DNA of 64,000 bases, from assembly GCA_022393335.1 (NCBI GenBank), contig JAJEKB010020868.1, positions 601,463-665,462 on the forward strand, read 5' to 3'. This document shows positions 22,957 to 35,315 of the stretch, piece after piece. Made by a program: the position numbers and the translations under genes. Each line of letters opens with the position of its first letter. Positions within the stretch are counted from its first letter, which is position 1. This DNA comes from Macrotrachela quadricornifera. Lineage: Eukaryota > Rotifera > Eurotatoria > Philodinida > Philodinidae. Under the pieces are notes generated by a model. That model had not been told where the DNA came from. It saw nothing but the letters and a program-made list of their open reading frames with translations, and searched no databases.

Positions 22957-23687
22957 AGATGTATTCTCGTTTATAGGTGCTCATAAGCATATTTCAAGAA
23001 GACCAATGCATTCATATAATTAAATCAAAGCAAACGTTTTTTTCTGGTCTCCGTACATATCGCATACTTTACAAATATTATAACTTTCGTTCTTACCCAC
23101 TTGTGTACGTTTATAATGCGCAAAAATATTACACTCGTACTAAAGAAAAAAATAGTGGACCGAATGCATCACTCGGTATATGTACAAGATGGAGAATATG
23201 CTAAAAGTACAAAAAAGAATGGTGAAGAACGAGAAATCAATACGTTGTATATACAATATATGATAGAAGCAAAAAAATAGCTTGTACATCGTAAGTAATC
23301 TAATCAACCATGACTCTATGTTTAAAAATGCTGTGTCTTATTGATAAAAAGAATTGGCGATGAACACTTACAACGCACGTGTTTATATTGATAATGAGAA
23401 AGATAGGACATATTTCGGCTAAATAAAAGCTCTCACTGCGAAGTTAACAAACTTAAAATAATAGCAGCCGTTTACTTGCTTAGAGGAAGATATTCAAATC
23501 TTGGCTATTTGTAAAATATGCGAACACCTTTTCTACACTATTTGATTATTATTTATTAAATATCATAATAATCAAATTTTGATAAGAACTGTTTTTGTGT
23601 AAAACTTAAGTAACGAGTGAGGTAGATTGAATGGTTATGGTTTGCGTTTCAATTTTCAATCATTTGTTACGTCGCATTAAAAAATAA
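22957..23687. other. Intergenic, nothing recognised
   Basis: About 730 bp; the 75-codon frame at 22977-23204 shows no family features. Confidence 0.5.
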
Positions 23688-23689
23688 TA

Positions 23690-25681
23690 AAGGGTGGCCC
23701 AGAAGTCCTGTCCGGATCTAAATTGCGAATTTCTCTTTGATAAGACACGTGATAAAAAAATTGTGTTTTTGACGAAAAGATGCAGTAAAGCACGCTCTAC
23801 AAAGTGGCTTTTTGATTAATCACACTAGTTCGTATAACAACAGAGTTATAAGCTTAGAAAAATAACTTACAAAAAATAAAAATTAACCAGGACATTTTAG
23901 AAATCATAAAGACTTATTTTATTAAAAAAATATTTCTTCGCCATGATTACTACAATGAAAATCTGTGTAAATCAATATTCAAAAACTTGATTTTCATTGA
24001 ATTGTATCACCTTTGAGAGACGTTTAGGTATATTGTCTATCATGGCTTCACATTGTTCCAGTGTAATTTTTATCCATTCCGATTTAACAAAAGAAACTAA
24101 TGAAGCAAGATTTTGAAATGTTTTGTCTCTCGTTTTTTCTTTCGTAATCCCGCAAATGTTCTCAATGAGACATACATCTGCAAATTTGGCATCTCCATCA
24201 TTGGGTTCAATTCTTTCTTTAAAACTATCATGGATAACATCCATAGCAACCTGAGTTGTTTGTTTTAAATCCGGATCATCTTGAAAAATGACTTCGTCCA
24301 AATTTTGAACCACTACATTAATTGCAGGAATGGCTTCTTCATGTAAGAATCTAGCATACAATTCACCTGTCATGTACATTCTTTTACTTTGATCATGTAA
24401 CCATTCAGTAAAATTAAGAAGACCATCACGAGTTGCCAAGTCTTTCATGGAAATTGCTCCCCAAAGCATGACACTACTTGGATATTTTACCTACGGTGCT
24501 TCTCTTAAATCAGCTGAAATTTCAGATGAATCTTTAGCATAAACTACATCGTCTTTATTATTTTGAAAACCTTCGATTGTGAATATTCCTCGAAAATCCG
24601 TATTTTCAATTCTACCCCATTGCCATTTTGAATTGGTTATTTTTGCACCAAACGTTTTTAGTAATCTTCTCGCACATTCAAGACGTCGTTGTTCGTTTGC
24701 TGTTGTTAATTTTTTACTTTTTCTGAGTTTAAATGGTATTAAATTTAATTCTTTAATTGCTCTTTGCATCGATGTTCTTTCACCTTTAATGTTGTTGTGC
24801 TGTAATTCAGCCACTACTTTTCTTTGACTTTGTCCTTTTTTTTAAATATATTAATTATTTAACTGTTTTTTTGAATTGCTCCGTTCTAACAATTCTTCGT
24901 GCATTGCATCTTGGTTTATCTTTGATTGTTCCTCTTCGCAATATCCGATTAATTTTTTTTGTTAATGAATCACGACATAATGGAGGTGGATTTTCATAAG
25001 ATTGTAATTGATCAGCAGTGTTAGGTACCGTCCACGTGAGATTCATCTTCTTTAAAGAAAGAACAAGGCAACGAAACTCTTCCTCCAAAGCAAACGTGCT
25101 TGACATATTGTTATACCACTTAAGAAATCGTGTAGGTTGGAGTGGCGAACTAATACATGAATACAACAGAAGATGAATATTATGAAAACAAAAGAATTGT
25201 GATTACAAAGTCCTGGAAAAGATAGTATGAATACGCAGAGAACAGAATACATAGAGTGAACACACAAGATCTAAGGTTAGCTAATGAATAGATATAGATC
25301 GAAAGAAATATTGAGTACCTAGAGAGAAAATGCACTGAGATCAAGGGAGAGATGACGAATATAATGGTACTATTAAGCAGTCGAAGAAAAAGATCATCAT
25401 ACATCTGGAAGTAATTATATAAAGACTTTACAAAAGTTCATACTCTACTAGTCCACTATTTTCTCTATTCTAAAAGTGTTCTGGGTAATTTTTATTTTTT
25501 GTAAGTTATTTTTCTAAGCTTATAACTCTGTTGTTACATGAATTAGTGTGATCAATCAAAAGGCCATTTTGTAGAGCGTGCTTCACTGCATCTTTTCGTC
25601 AAAAAAATAAGCTTTTGATCACTTGTCTTATTAAAGAAAAATTTACAATTCAGATCCGGACAAGACTTCTGGGCCACCCTT
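23690..25681. mobile_element. 2.0-kb mariner/Tc1 transposon with about 200-bp inverted repeats
   Basis: Ends AAGGGTGGCCCAGAAGTC and its inverse, flanked by TA (23688-23689 and 25682-25683). Inverted repeats run to about 23895 and from about 25475, with scattered differences between the arms. The minus strand encodes a damaged transposase (23972-25166). The long but diverged repeats indicate an inactive copy. Confidence 0.88.
23972..25166 (-). pseudogene. mariner/Tc1 transposase, broken
   Basis: Three pieces on the minus strand. 25166-24855 is an N-terminal DNA-binding part with RDSLTKKINRILRRG. 24814-24491 is a second helix-rich part with NEQRRLECARRLL. 23972-24469 contains MLWGAIS and, near the C-terminus, LIENICGITKEK, corresponding to the D..IENIWG catalytic end of this family. 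Pieces 2 and 3 share a frame but are split by TAG at about 24491; piece 1 is in another frame, so there is also a frameshift near 24840. Trp is replaced in IENICG (normally IENIWG). Encodes no working enzyme. Confidence 0.82.
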
Positions 25682-25683
25682 TA

Positions 25684-26365
25684 TATGCAAATAAATTATC
25701 TTACTCAAAACAGAAACTCTATAATGATACATAGAATAATCAATTTGTTCGCCAATAGATAGAAACATTATTCAATATTGATATTTTAATGAAATAGTCA
25801 ATCATACAAATATGGTTCATATGATGGATCCCAATTGAATGGCAAAAATTATCCATCTTTCTATTAATATTCAGCAATATCTTTTGTACTCTTGGTTAAC
25901 AGAGATAAATTGATCAAGTTGACTGATACTTAATATTATGAGTTTCATGCGTCATATCAATCGAGATTTCATCTTTCACTCTGATTTTATTTTATGAAAA
26001 TTACATTTTTTCTTGGAATAGAATAAAGCGTACTTGAAAGCATATGGGTAATATCAAGTTTCTATCGATCAAAAATTAATAATACGTGTTTTATTATTGT
26101 CGAAGAATAGAGCTTAAAGCACCAGATATGTAATAGAAATAAATACAAAGGTATCATCATACTTGTGCCTTATTTTCGTACATGCTATGAGCACAATAAC
26201 AATCTGTAGTGTTGCATTTATTTTGTTCAGGTAATAAAAATTTCTTTTTTTCAATTTCTATAATGTTGAACAAATACCTCTTTTAGCCTGAGAGGTAAGA
26301 TTCTTGCTTCATTTTATATATTGTGCTATTAGTTTCATTCTTGGAAAGTTTGTGTAAATTCACAA
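25684..26365. other. Intergenic, nothing recognised
   Basis: AT-rich region upstream of the NHL pseudogene. Confidence 0.5.
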
Positions 26366-28131
26366 ACATGTCGTGGAATGGCTCCATATGCTCAATGTTC
26401 GACCAATAGTGAATGTGGCTGTTGACATATGGCAACTAATGGTGATCGTGGTTTCCTCTGGGTGACTTGTTATCGACTTGTTTCGTGTGAATCTCTTAAT
26501 AATGTTTGTCAACAACCTGATCACATTTGTGTCCGTCATAGTCGATGTCATGACGTTCCCGTTTGTTATTCATTGTCGATGATATCTCGAGATGTCTGTC
26601 CATCAATATCGAGTAAGAGAACGAGATGACAAGAAAATTTTTTGAAACATTCAAAACACTCATCAATATACATAGTCTTTTTTCAGTTGTGCATTCGAAA
26701 ATATATTATAGCTAGACTTATCTTCTACACAAAAGTTCGAACCTAAGCAGGACAAGTTTTCATTTCGATCTTAGTAGTGTAGAACTCGTAAAGTTTGTTC
26801 AATTAAAAAACCAGAGCATTTTAGCGGACTTGATGGTCCTTCTGCAAATCAGAAATGATACATGTAGTTTTGTAGAGCGGCCTGTAGCGCGTCAAAGGAT
26901 GTACAGAAAATTCTAAAATTCATTCCTGCAGACCATGAATTATTGTTGAATTTTTGATTTTCACATGTTCTTCTATGTTCAATACTGTCCCTATGGGAAA
27001 GATGATCATAGGTAAAACTTTTTTATATATTGCATATCATCCAACGTTGAAAGATATGCATGTAGAAATTTTCTTTCCAAATAGAAGCTGCATTGATAAC
27101 TTTCCGCAAACAGGTCCATGGGTTTTCATTCAAGATTGAGATGAAAACTTGCCCTACTTAAGTCCCATAGGAGTCACTTCTCGTACAAAAGCTTTCGGGA
27201 TTTGCCACTTAAGGAAGGTTACATCAGTAAGAACAAAGGCTCAGCCTAACAATGAAGATTTGTTTCGTTTATTTAGCACCAGTCTCTCTCCCAAACATTG
27301 GTGCTAATGATAGATGGGCAGAGAATGAAGCTACTTTCGCTGGAAATACAGGACGTGGCGGTAACGGATTCAGTCAACTGTTTCACCCATACGGTTTGTC
27401 TGTTGATGATGATTTAACTATCTATGTCGCTGACTTTTCGACTCATCGTATTATGGCATGGAAGTCGGATGCAACAAGTGGACAAGTGGTAGCTGATGGA
27501 TATGGACAAGGACGCAAATGAACCAGTTAGATCATCCAACTGATGTTGTTGTTGACAAAGAAACAGAAAGTCTCATCATATGTGACTGTTATAATCGGCG
27601 AGTGGTACAATGGCCTCTACATAATGGCATAAGTGGGGAAACGATAATTTCCAATATTGTCTGCTATGGGTTGACAATGGACGAACAAGGATATATCTAT
27701 TTCTCTGACATTGAGATGGATGAAGTAAGACGGTGCCGAATGCACGAGACTTATGAAGTAGTAGTAGCAGGAAACAATGGGAAAGGTAATCGTTTTGATC
27801 AACTCAATTATCCTACTTTCCTCTTTGTTGATTGAGCTCACTTCATGTATGTCTCAAACTTCTCTAATCGTCGTGTAATGAAATGGATAGAAGGAGCAAA
27901 CCAAGGCATTATCGTGACCGATGGCCAAGGCAATGGAAAGAATCTGACACAAGTGGCACCTTACGGAATCATTGTCGACCAATTGAACACTGTTTATGTA
28001 TCAGATTTTTATAATAATCGAATCATGCGCTGGCCTAAAGAAGCCATCCATGGGATCGACACAGTAATCTCTATGTTGCTAACAACAACAATAATCGAAT
28101 ACAACGATTCAATATTGAACATAGTTCATAG
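26366..28131 (+). pseudogene. Cys-rich plus NHL-repeat protein, decayed
   Basis: Part 1 (26366-26628) reads as a Cys-rich domain: YAQCSTNSECGC*H, then LWVTCYRLVSCES, VCQQPDHICVRHSRC, ending VCPSI, with a TGA inside. Part 2 (27252-28131) is a run of NHL repeats forming a beta-propeller, with units such as HPYGLSVDDDLTIYVADF, HPTDVVVDKETESLIICD, YGLTMDEQGYIYFSD and APYGIIVDQLNTVYVSDF. Breaks: a frameshift near 27515, TGA at 27833-27835 (FVD*A), and another shift near 28060, after which LYVANNNNNRIQRFNIEHSS ends at TAG (28129-28131). Intact bdelloid relatives are secreted or membrane proteins of unknown role. The 600 bp between parts (26640-27250) holds nothing recognised. Confidence 0.85.
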
Positions 28132-28943
28132 TTGTTGAGAGTTAATTCTATCTTGGTTGTTAAACGATCGGTCGAATAAAATCATGATGAAATTATGCTG
28201 CAGAAATGCAAAAGAAATCGTGATTCTTTTTTTTCTATGTATAGTCATGAAGAAAAGTAACTGTTTCTTTACTTTCTCTAAATATTTTAACCGATGAAGC
28301 TGATGTTTTTTGCGTTAATAGAACTGAATGAGAATTATCGTCAAAAACATCAGCTTAGACTTAAACAAATAAACATGATTAAACTCCAGTCTGGATACTA
28401 TTTTAACCTTAAAAGAACTATATATCTTACAATGGGCAATCAGCTGGACACGATCGCAAGTTCTATTTTCCAATGTTTAAATATTGGAATGAATATGTTG
28501 ATGATTAGTCTATTTCATGATAAAATTCTCTTTCTCGAAACTAAATCGAACTCTAATACATTTATATGCTTCATTCTGAGACGAGCTTATCCAGCGGACG
28601 CGGGACCAGTGTAACCACAGTTGAAGTTCAAATTTTTCAAATCTAATGGTGATTAGTTTGTAGAGCATGTTTAGTTGTATAAGAATATGTATCTTGTTTT
28701 CTCCTTCTTTCTATTTAGCGAAAGAATGGACACGCGAAACATTAAGTACGAATTAGTCCTATTATTATATGTTGTGATGGTGAATTCACAAAGGTTTTCA
28801 TTAGACGTTCTACAGAGCTTTACGAAATAGCTAGGGTATGAAAAGAATCAGTAATAAATAGGCATTGTGCTGGAATATCTAATAAATTATTATCTTCTTT
28901 CTTAGTTGAAATAGTCGTTCTGCAAAACTTGGGCAAAGTAGCG
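28132..28943. other. Intergenic, nothing recognised
   Basis: Contains a small hairpin, AGCTGATGTTTTT at about 28298 with its inverse AAAAACATCAGCT near 28341. The 106-codon frame across it (28294-28614) shows no family features. Confidence 0.45.
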
Positions 28944-29113
28944 ATGAGTGCGTTACCATTTAGAGGTTTTTTTATATTTTGTCACACTAATGCGCAAGAA
29001 AATTTTAAAGGATGATATTTGTTTTTAAGCAACTTTTGATGGTCTATCATATGAAATACTTCAGAATTTTTTTAGGCCATATTCCGCATAAGAATAACTG
29101 GTAACGCACTCAT
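28944..29113. repeat. 170-bp element with 15-bp perfect inverted ends
   Basis: ATGAGTGCGTTACCA at 28944-28958 and its exact inverse at 29099-29113. The interior is unrelated AT-rich DNA. No target duplication is visible, so it may be a tiny MITE or a chance pair. Confidence 0.45.
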
Positions 29114-31381
29114 ACGACTTTTGTATGCGTAACAGTTGATTAGTCTATACCTGTCATATATTTCGTTTAAATTATTTGCGAGGTGGAGCCAAACGTTCAA
29201 ATTGAGTTTTAGTAATCTATCACAACACATTTTTCTATAAATAATTAAGAGAAGGAGCAGTTGAAATTTTAAGTAAAGAATATATGAATTAAAGAACAAA
29301 CAAACATAATGATTTTCTAATCACATGGCATTTATTTATTAGTCTTTCGACAATTCACTTTTGCCATCATCAGAATAAATATGTCACAGGCAAAATTTGT
29401 TTTTAATGAGGCGCGAAACTACGAAATGATTTGTATATTAATAAATGTGATTTTTGTAACAAACATTTTGAGTGCATCGACATCGTAAAATGATATTGGA
29501 AAATATTTTTATAAACAAGCAGTCATTCATTATTTCAGTCGAACTAGTGCCTCTTGCTAGGCATAAAGTTAAACTTTAACTTACCGTTCTATTCACTTTT
29601 CGTTTTTTTGGTCGGTGAATAGATTTCAGTTGAGATCACTGATGAACTCTACATCATCCTAGGCTTCAATAGATTTTAATAGAAAACACCGGCAATCTCT
29701 ACAACTTCCTAAACTTGAATAGATTTTAATAGAGAGTACTAACGATCTCTAATTTCGAAATAATTCTACATTTTCCACGTTTTCCTACTCTCTGCTCTAT
29801 ATATATCATAGATATTCAGTAATAATAGTTAGTTTGACACAAATTAAAAACACTCTTCACAATCTCTGCTCGTCTTTCAACCAGCTGCTCTAAAAAAATT
29901 CTAAGAATAAGGTTATCATAGCAACTGTTGTGAAACAGACTATAAGAATAAATTTAAAATCTTAATCATTAAATCCTTTCTTCTTTTTTTGGTCGGAAGA
30001 GTAATTTCTATAGATGTAAGTAAGATGAATGTGCTTCGATCAGATGATCAAAACTATCAATATTTCCTTTAGAACAAACACAATCGCAATCTTAAAAATA
30101 TCTTTTAGTCTTTTTTGATCAAGACAAAAAACTATAGATTCTTAAATTAAAATAAATTCTATCAAATAAACTCGCGCACTCTACAACTTCTTATAGTTTA
30201 CCTGAAATCAATATACATCATTAGCGAACTATAAATTTCGATATGAAGAGTGCATTATGATACAAAATCAAATCAAATCCAATTTTCAATTCATGAATAA
30301 TCGAGATATTTTAAATGTTTTTTTAATGAAATGAAAGTTAAAACACTTGATTTAACTTTGCCTAAAAGCTCACCTTTGACTGAGACATATATAAACTTAT
30401 GCTTTGTTGATTTATTGAAGATCAGTAATTACATATTTCGGTTAATCAATATTCAATTTAAATAAAAAACTAATGATGAAATATTTCTACATGAATAATA
30501 TTTATTATAAAAAAAGAATTTCTATGTCAAAGGGTTTTTCATAATGACATGAAAAGAACATTGAAAAAAAATAAAATATTTATCTATAAAAATAGTTCTT
30601 CTTAACAAACTCTTTTTTTATGCATTCTACGAATTTTGTTTTCATTTAAAAATTGAACATCTAATAGAAAAAAATTTAATTAAAATCTAAAATGATAAAC
30701 AGAAATTGAAGTTAATAATAGTAGAAAAGGTCATAATCGCGAGGAATTTCTCAACTTTAAATTAGTTGAAGACAGACAGATTCATCTAAAACTAAAGCTA
30801 AAGTAAAAAGAATTTAAGTCGTCAAAGTGTTTCATCTGAAATAAATTATCTTTGATGAAAAAAAAAAGAAATGTTTTGAATGTAATGAATATTCGATTAT
30901 TCTTTTGAATTGTTCAATCCCGTTCATTTCATAATGGTGATATCCTTTAAGAAATAAAATCTTTCTTTTTATTTTTAAATGTATATAATTATCCTAAAAA
31001 ACTTGTAGAAATTGAAAATGATTCTTAATTTTCTGAAAAATTAAAGATTTTCTAATTAATTCATAATCAGAAATCATTGATTAACATGATTTTACACGAC
31101 ATGCAATACATCAATTTGTGTCTTTAAATGAGAAAATGACATGAATATAATGTGTATTAATCTTTCTTTTTAATATCAAACTACAATCAAATATTTCCTC
31201 AATTGGTCTGTTTATTCATAATGATAGATTGAATTAAATAAATATATTTATTTCATTTTTTACTTTAAATTCTTCTTATTTATCTTCTATTTTTTGAAGT
31301 TCTTGCGTGAAATAAATAAATAATTATATTATTGAATACAAATGAGGTAAACTAGAAGATCATAATAAATATATTAGAGTT
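29114..31381. other. 2.3-kb AT-rich region
   Basis: Very AT-rich with no convincing frame; a three-unit degenerate tandem repeat at 29620-29765 is listed separately. Confidence 0.5.
29620..29765 (+). repeat. Three degenerate 50-bp tandem units
   Basis: Units begin AATAGATTTCAGTTGAGA, AATAGATTTTAATAGAAAAC and AATAGATTTTAATAGAGAGT, each followed by a CT..ACTTCCTA-like tail. Copy length is about 50 bp. Confidence 0.6.
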
Positions 31382-31639
31382 TTACAAAACGAAATTACAT
31401 AAAATCTTACTTTCTAAATGAAACGATGCGATACAAAAATGATTGTATACAGCAGTAAATGCGCCGCATCTGCGTCGTATATGGCGACCGGATTCAGTCA
31501 CATCACCTGGACTTACCACTGTTTGTATGTTTAATGAATTCATTATATTACCGTAATTATAATTCATTTCAAATTTGTTTAAACTTGCTTCAACACTATT
31601 ATATGGACTTACAACTGATACAGAATTAAACGATATCAT
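31382..31639 (-). CDS. Possible first exon of an unknown protein
   Basis: An 85-codon frame starting MISFNSVSVVSPYNS with ordinary amino-acid composition and an Arg/Cys patch (GRHIRRRCG). A plausible donor (GAAA then GTAAGA) lies at about 31414, so the last residues may be intronic. I do not recognise it and see no second exon downstream. Confidence 0.25.
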   Translation of the reverse strand: MISFNSVSVVSPYNSVEASLNKFEMNYNYGNIMNSLNIQTVVSPGDVTESGRHIRRRCGAFTAVYNHFCIASFHLESKILCNFVL

Positions 31640-32469
31640 GTGTCTGGATACTATTAACGAATTTCTTTTTAATAATCATCGATTTATTTAGATTAATGAA
31701 AATGAATTAGGAAGAATTACCTAGATAAATGAAAGCAAGGAGGAAAATGCTGCACTATCGCACCAACTTTCGCTCATAGGTCCCAAGATGGCATCGAAAA
31801 ACTGCAGACGTGCTCACACATATAGGTCGGAGGTCAAAATATTCACTTCTAATACTAGTTTTTGACCTTTCACCTACATGTATAAGTACTTCAGCATCTT
31901 CAATACTTAAAAGCAAGGAGAAACAGACTGATTTATCTGATTTCCAGTAGAGTCCTGTATTCGTACAAACAATACTAGTTTCTTAATATTGTAAAGACAG
32001 CACATGGAGTTGTTCGGACCATATGAAAGAGGATCTCCATTAAGCACTATATCAACTCGAACAACACTATAGTTTGTCCTTGCTATAGTAGAGAAAAATT
32101 GCACAAAATACGATTGGTTGAATTTCTAGCCAAACAGATTTTAGAAGGATTGTTTCTCTACTATTATCCTGATGGAATTACAATAGTGAAAACCAATGTC
32201 GTTTGTATGAATATAGGATTTGTAGTAGATGTTACTAGAAATAGGAGTAGCTTTCTTCATTTGATTCTGGAAGGTTTTCTTTGAAATAAAATGACTTTGT
32301 GTTGAGGTGTTAAGGGTTCTAACCCTGCACTTTCTCCCTTAAATAAAAAATGATTATAAAGGAAAAAAATTTTATTGTAAAATAGTTGTTTTATGTTATA
32401 TGTAATATTTAATTAAATGGAAGTCTTAAATTGTAATGTATTCAATAAAAAACTATTAATCTTGTTAAA
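31640..32469. other. Intergenic with a foldback-core relative
   Basis: About 31946-32245 is a weak inverted repeat (GTATTCGTACAAAC on the left, GTTTGTATGAATATAGGA on the right). Inside, near 31998-32060, GTTGTTCGGACCATAT..ACTCGAACAACAC matches the core found in the palindromes at 52-54 kb. Looks like an old, eroded copy. Confidence 0.5.
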
Positions 32470-34203
32470 TTATTCACTTTTAACAATAATTGATCTTTCT
32501 GAAATGCCATTTTCATTAAAAGCTTCAACAGTAAAATAATATGTTTGATCTATTGTTAAAGATTTAATTTCTAAAAAATTCTTTTCATAAATCATCCATG
32601 AACTATATAATTTGTCAGGATGAATACCCCAAATAAGATTATAACCTTGAGAATTTTCTTCTTTATCCCAAGTAATCATTGCATCTCGTCGATCTTTATA
32701 TCTTTTAACAATTAAATTTTTTATTTTATTTGGAACATTTCCATGACCACGACCAAATATTCTTAAATCTGAAATTGAAAGATATGATGTAGGTACATGT
32801 ATATTATTATAACGAATATATCGAACTATTTGAGGATATTCAATTTCAACATAATCATTTGGTACATCTTTATAATCATTTGTTCTATCAACTAAAATCG
32901 ACCAATTATTTCTATCAATTGAACCTTCAATTAAATAACTATGATATAATCCTTTAACTTTTCCATATATATTTGATTTATAATCATGATAATTTACTTG
33001 AATAGCATATACTGTTCCATTATTAATAAGATCAATTTCAATCCATTGTTTATCATTATTTATATCTGCTATCCAATATGTTTTAACATCATCATCAACT
33101 AAATGTTCAGGTATATATTTATCATAATAAGATGATACTTTAACTGGTTTTTTATATGAAATTAACATCCATTGAGTAAATAATCCCATTTTTTGTGGAG
33201 TTGATGGTGCATAATGTGGATAGTCACCAAAATAAGTATCTGTATACATTAAATCATCATTATCAAAATAAGTTGGAAACATTGATATACGTCTTTCCCA
33301 ATTCATATTTATTGATAATGACATTGATGCAAAATGCCAATATTGATTTTTTGGACCAATAACAGTACTACCATGTCCAGCTCCATTTATAAATCCACCT
33401 GGTTTATATGATATTGGATTATTTGGTGCATATTTATATGGTCCAAGTGGTGAATCACTTATATAAACTCCATCAGCATAAACATTAAATTCTGTTCCAG
33501 GTGCAGCATATTGCATATAATACATATTATTATATTTTGTTAACCAAGGACCTTCAATATAACCTTTTATTGTTGTATGATTATGATTTTCTCCAAAACG
33601 TTCCCAACCATGTTTATTTTCATCCGAATTAAATAATTCATAAGTTATTTTAGAAGGACGAAACATATCTTCTCTATCAAGTGTCTTTCCTCTAACTGGA
33701 TATACATTAGATGAACCCCAATACATATAAGCTTTTCCATCATCATCGATAAATAAATCTGGATCTTGTAAATCATGTAAAATAAATGGTATAGATTTCC
33801 AATCACCTTTTTTTGGATTATCTGTATAAAGAATACTCATAGAACCAGATGGATCTCCTGTTACATATAATAATGAATCATTATAATTATGAGCAGCTGG
33901 TGCATTTGATCCTTGAAAATACCATTTATCAGGATATATAAATGACCAATGAAGTAAATCAGTTGAATGCCAATAACCCATTGAACGTGTAACAAACATA
34001 TAATATTCATTTCGAAATTTAACAACAGCTGGATCAGCACCAGAACGATATGATATATTTTCATTTGCATTATATATACTATATGTATAATCAATATTTA
34101 TTGGATTACAATAACTCATCATTTGAGTTGATTGACCATTTATATTTAAGATATAATATATATTAATTATTATTAGAATTAATAATATATTCATTTTTAA
34201 CAC
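32470..34203 (-). CDS. Secreted GH43-type glycosidase with F5/8C and FN3 domains
   Basis: Intronless frame of 577 codons ending TAA. A hydrophobic signal peptide (about residues 4-22) indicates secretion. Residues about 33-345 form a glycoside hydrolase family 43-like five-bladed propeller: Asp57 in GADPAVVKF (general base), Asp147 in LQDPDLFIDDDGK (pKa modulator) and Glu217 in GYIEGPWL (general acid) sit where the family's catalytic triad belongs, and GHGS (about 276-279) fits a conserved His. Residues 350-485 resemble a discoidin/F5/8C carbohydrate-binding module (WIEIDL, VRYIRY, DLRIFG), and 490-577 a fibronectin type III domain. GH43 enzymes cleave arabinan, xylan or galactan side chains. 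This architecture is common in Bacteroidetes and unusual in animals, suggesting horizontal transfer, with codon use adapted to AT-rich host DNA. Confidence 0.87.
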   Translation of the reverse strand: MLKMNILLILIIINIYYILNINGQSTQMMSYCNPINIDYTYSIYNANENISYRSGADPAVVKFRNEYYMFVTRSMGYWHSTDLLHWSFIYPDKWYFQGSNAPAAHNYNDSLLYVTGDPSGSMSILYTDNPKKGDWKSIPFILHDLQDPDLFIDDDGKAYMYWGSSNVYPVRGKTLDREDMFRPSKITYELFNSDENKHGWERFGENHNHTTIKGYIEGPWLTKYNNMYYMQYAAPGTEFNVYADGVYISDSPLGPYKYAPNNPISYKPGGFINGAGHGSTVIGPKNQYWHFASMSLSINMNWERRISMFPTYFDNDDLMYTDTYFGDYPHYAPSTPQKMGLFTQWMLISYKKPVKVSSYYDKYIPEHLVDDDVKTYWIADINNDKQWIEIDLINNGTVYAIQVNYHDYKSNIYGKVKGLYHSYLIEGSIDRNNWSILVDRTNDYKDVPNDYVEIEYPQIVRYIRYNNIHVPTSYLSISDLRIFGRGHGNVPNKIKNLIVKRYKDRRDAMITWDKEENSQGYNLIWGIHPDKLYSSWMIYEKNFLEIKSLTIDQTYYFTVEAFNENGISERSIIVKSE

Positions 34204-34845
34204 TTAACATATAAATAATCAAAGAAAAACAAGATCAACTATTTTATTCTTTTAAATATTGAATTTGTTTTAAAGACTACAGAAGCTTAATAATATATTC
34301 AAATAATCCCTATAGATATATACAATAAGTACTTTTTTAAAATGTCAATACGTTAAAACAAAAATAGAAAATGTCAAAATGATTGAAATTTTAAATGATA
34401 AAAAAAATAAAATCTTCTTTATTTTATTCTTTTGTTGTTTTATTTTTCTTCATCGTATCAACTTGAATGTTAATCATGATGACTTATAATGAAAGCTGAC
34501 AAAAACTCTTTTATCACTCAAACAAAAAAAGCTCTAAAAATAAAAATAAATTTCCATTTTTATTTTACTTTTAAACTGTTCTTCTCAAAATTTTTTTTTA
34601 CTAACCTGGTAATTGAACGAATCAATCATTTTTTCATTTTGTTAGTCAGTTCAGTTACAATTGATCTAATCATTTAAGATCTTCTCACCGGGAGTCGAAA
34701 TGGACTGTCCAGCTTGAAGTATAAAATTTTTTGCGTGTATAAAATTATATTTGAAAATTCGAATAAATGATACATTTAAAACGCCTAATCTTTTATCATT
34801 TTGGCAGTGTCATGAAGACATATTATAGCATACCTGGCCAAACGA
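34204..34845. other. Upstream region of the GH43 gene
   Basis: AT-rich with poly-A/T runs; no feature recognised. Confidence 0.5.
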
Positions 34846-34980
34846 TTGTATTTAATATGTGCCACATCGACGGATGTCAAGCGAAAATTCAGTGCCGCTA
34901 GCCTTTCTAGTAAACGAAAGACGATCGTCATTGACGTAGATAAAGTTAGTCAAGCATTCGAGCAAAATCAACTAGGATTC
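34846..34980 (+). pseudogene. hAT transposase C-terminal fragment
   Basis: The frame contains CATSTDVKRKFSAASL followed by KRKTIVIDVDKVSQ, resembling the hAT dimerisation motif (S..E R.FS.AG.....R..L....V). Nothing else of the transposase or its ends is visible nearby. Confidence 0.5.
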
Positions 34981-35315
34981 CAAGTAGAATTCGACGAGTT
35001 CTTTCTAATGATATGTTTAAATTTCCTATAGCCTGAAGTATGGACTGAGAAAAGCCGAGAATACGGCATTTTTGCAATGAAATTCTATTGAAAGATTCGA
35101 ATAAAAGTTACTTGGATTTGTCTAGGAACGTATTCCAGTTGTTCCAATAGAGTTTCAGATAGAACTCAATGAGGTGTTCAGATCTTCCCTAACTTAATCA
35201 TGTATAATTTTCGAGACCATAGATGGGGCTACAAAAAAGCTGAAAATTATAGGTACATGGGGCACTAGAAAAGTTTTTTCATCTGCGTATAGGATAAATA
35301 TTCAAACGACTGATT

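Noticed and set aside
24579..24827. Plus-strand frame opposite the transposase
   Set aside because: Antisense shadow of the transposase coding strand.
28294..28614. 106-codon plus-strand frame
   Set aside because: No domain or signal; crosses a hairpin; likely chance.
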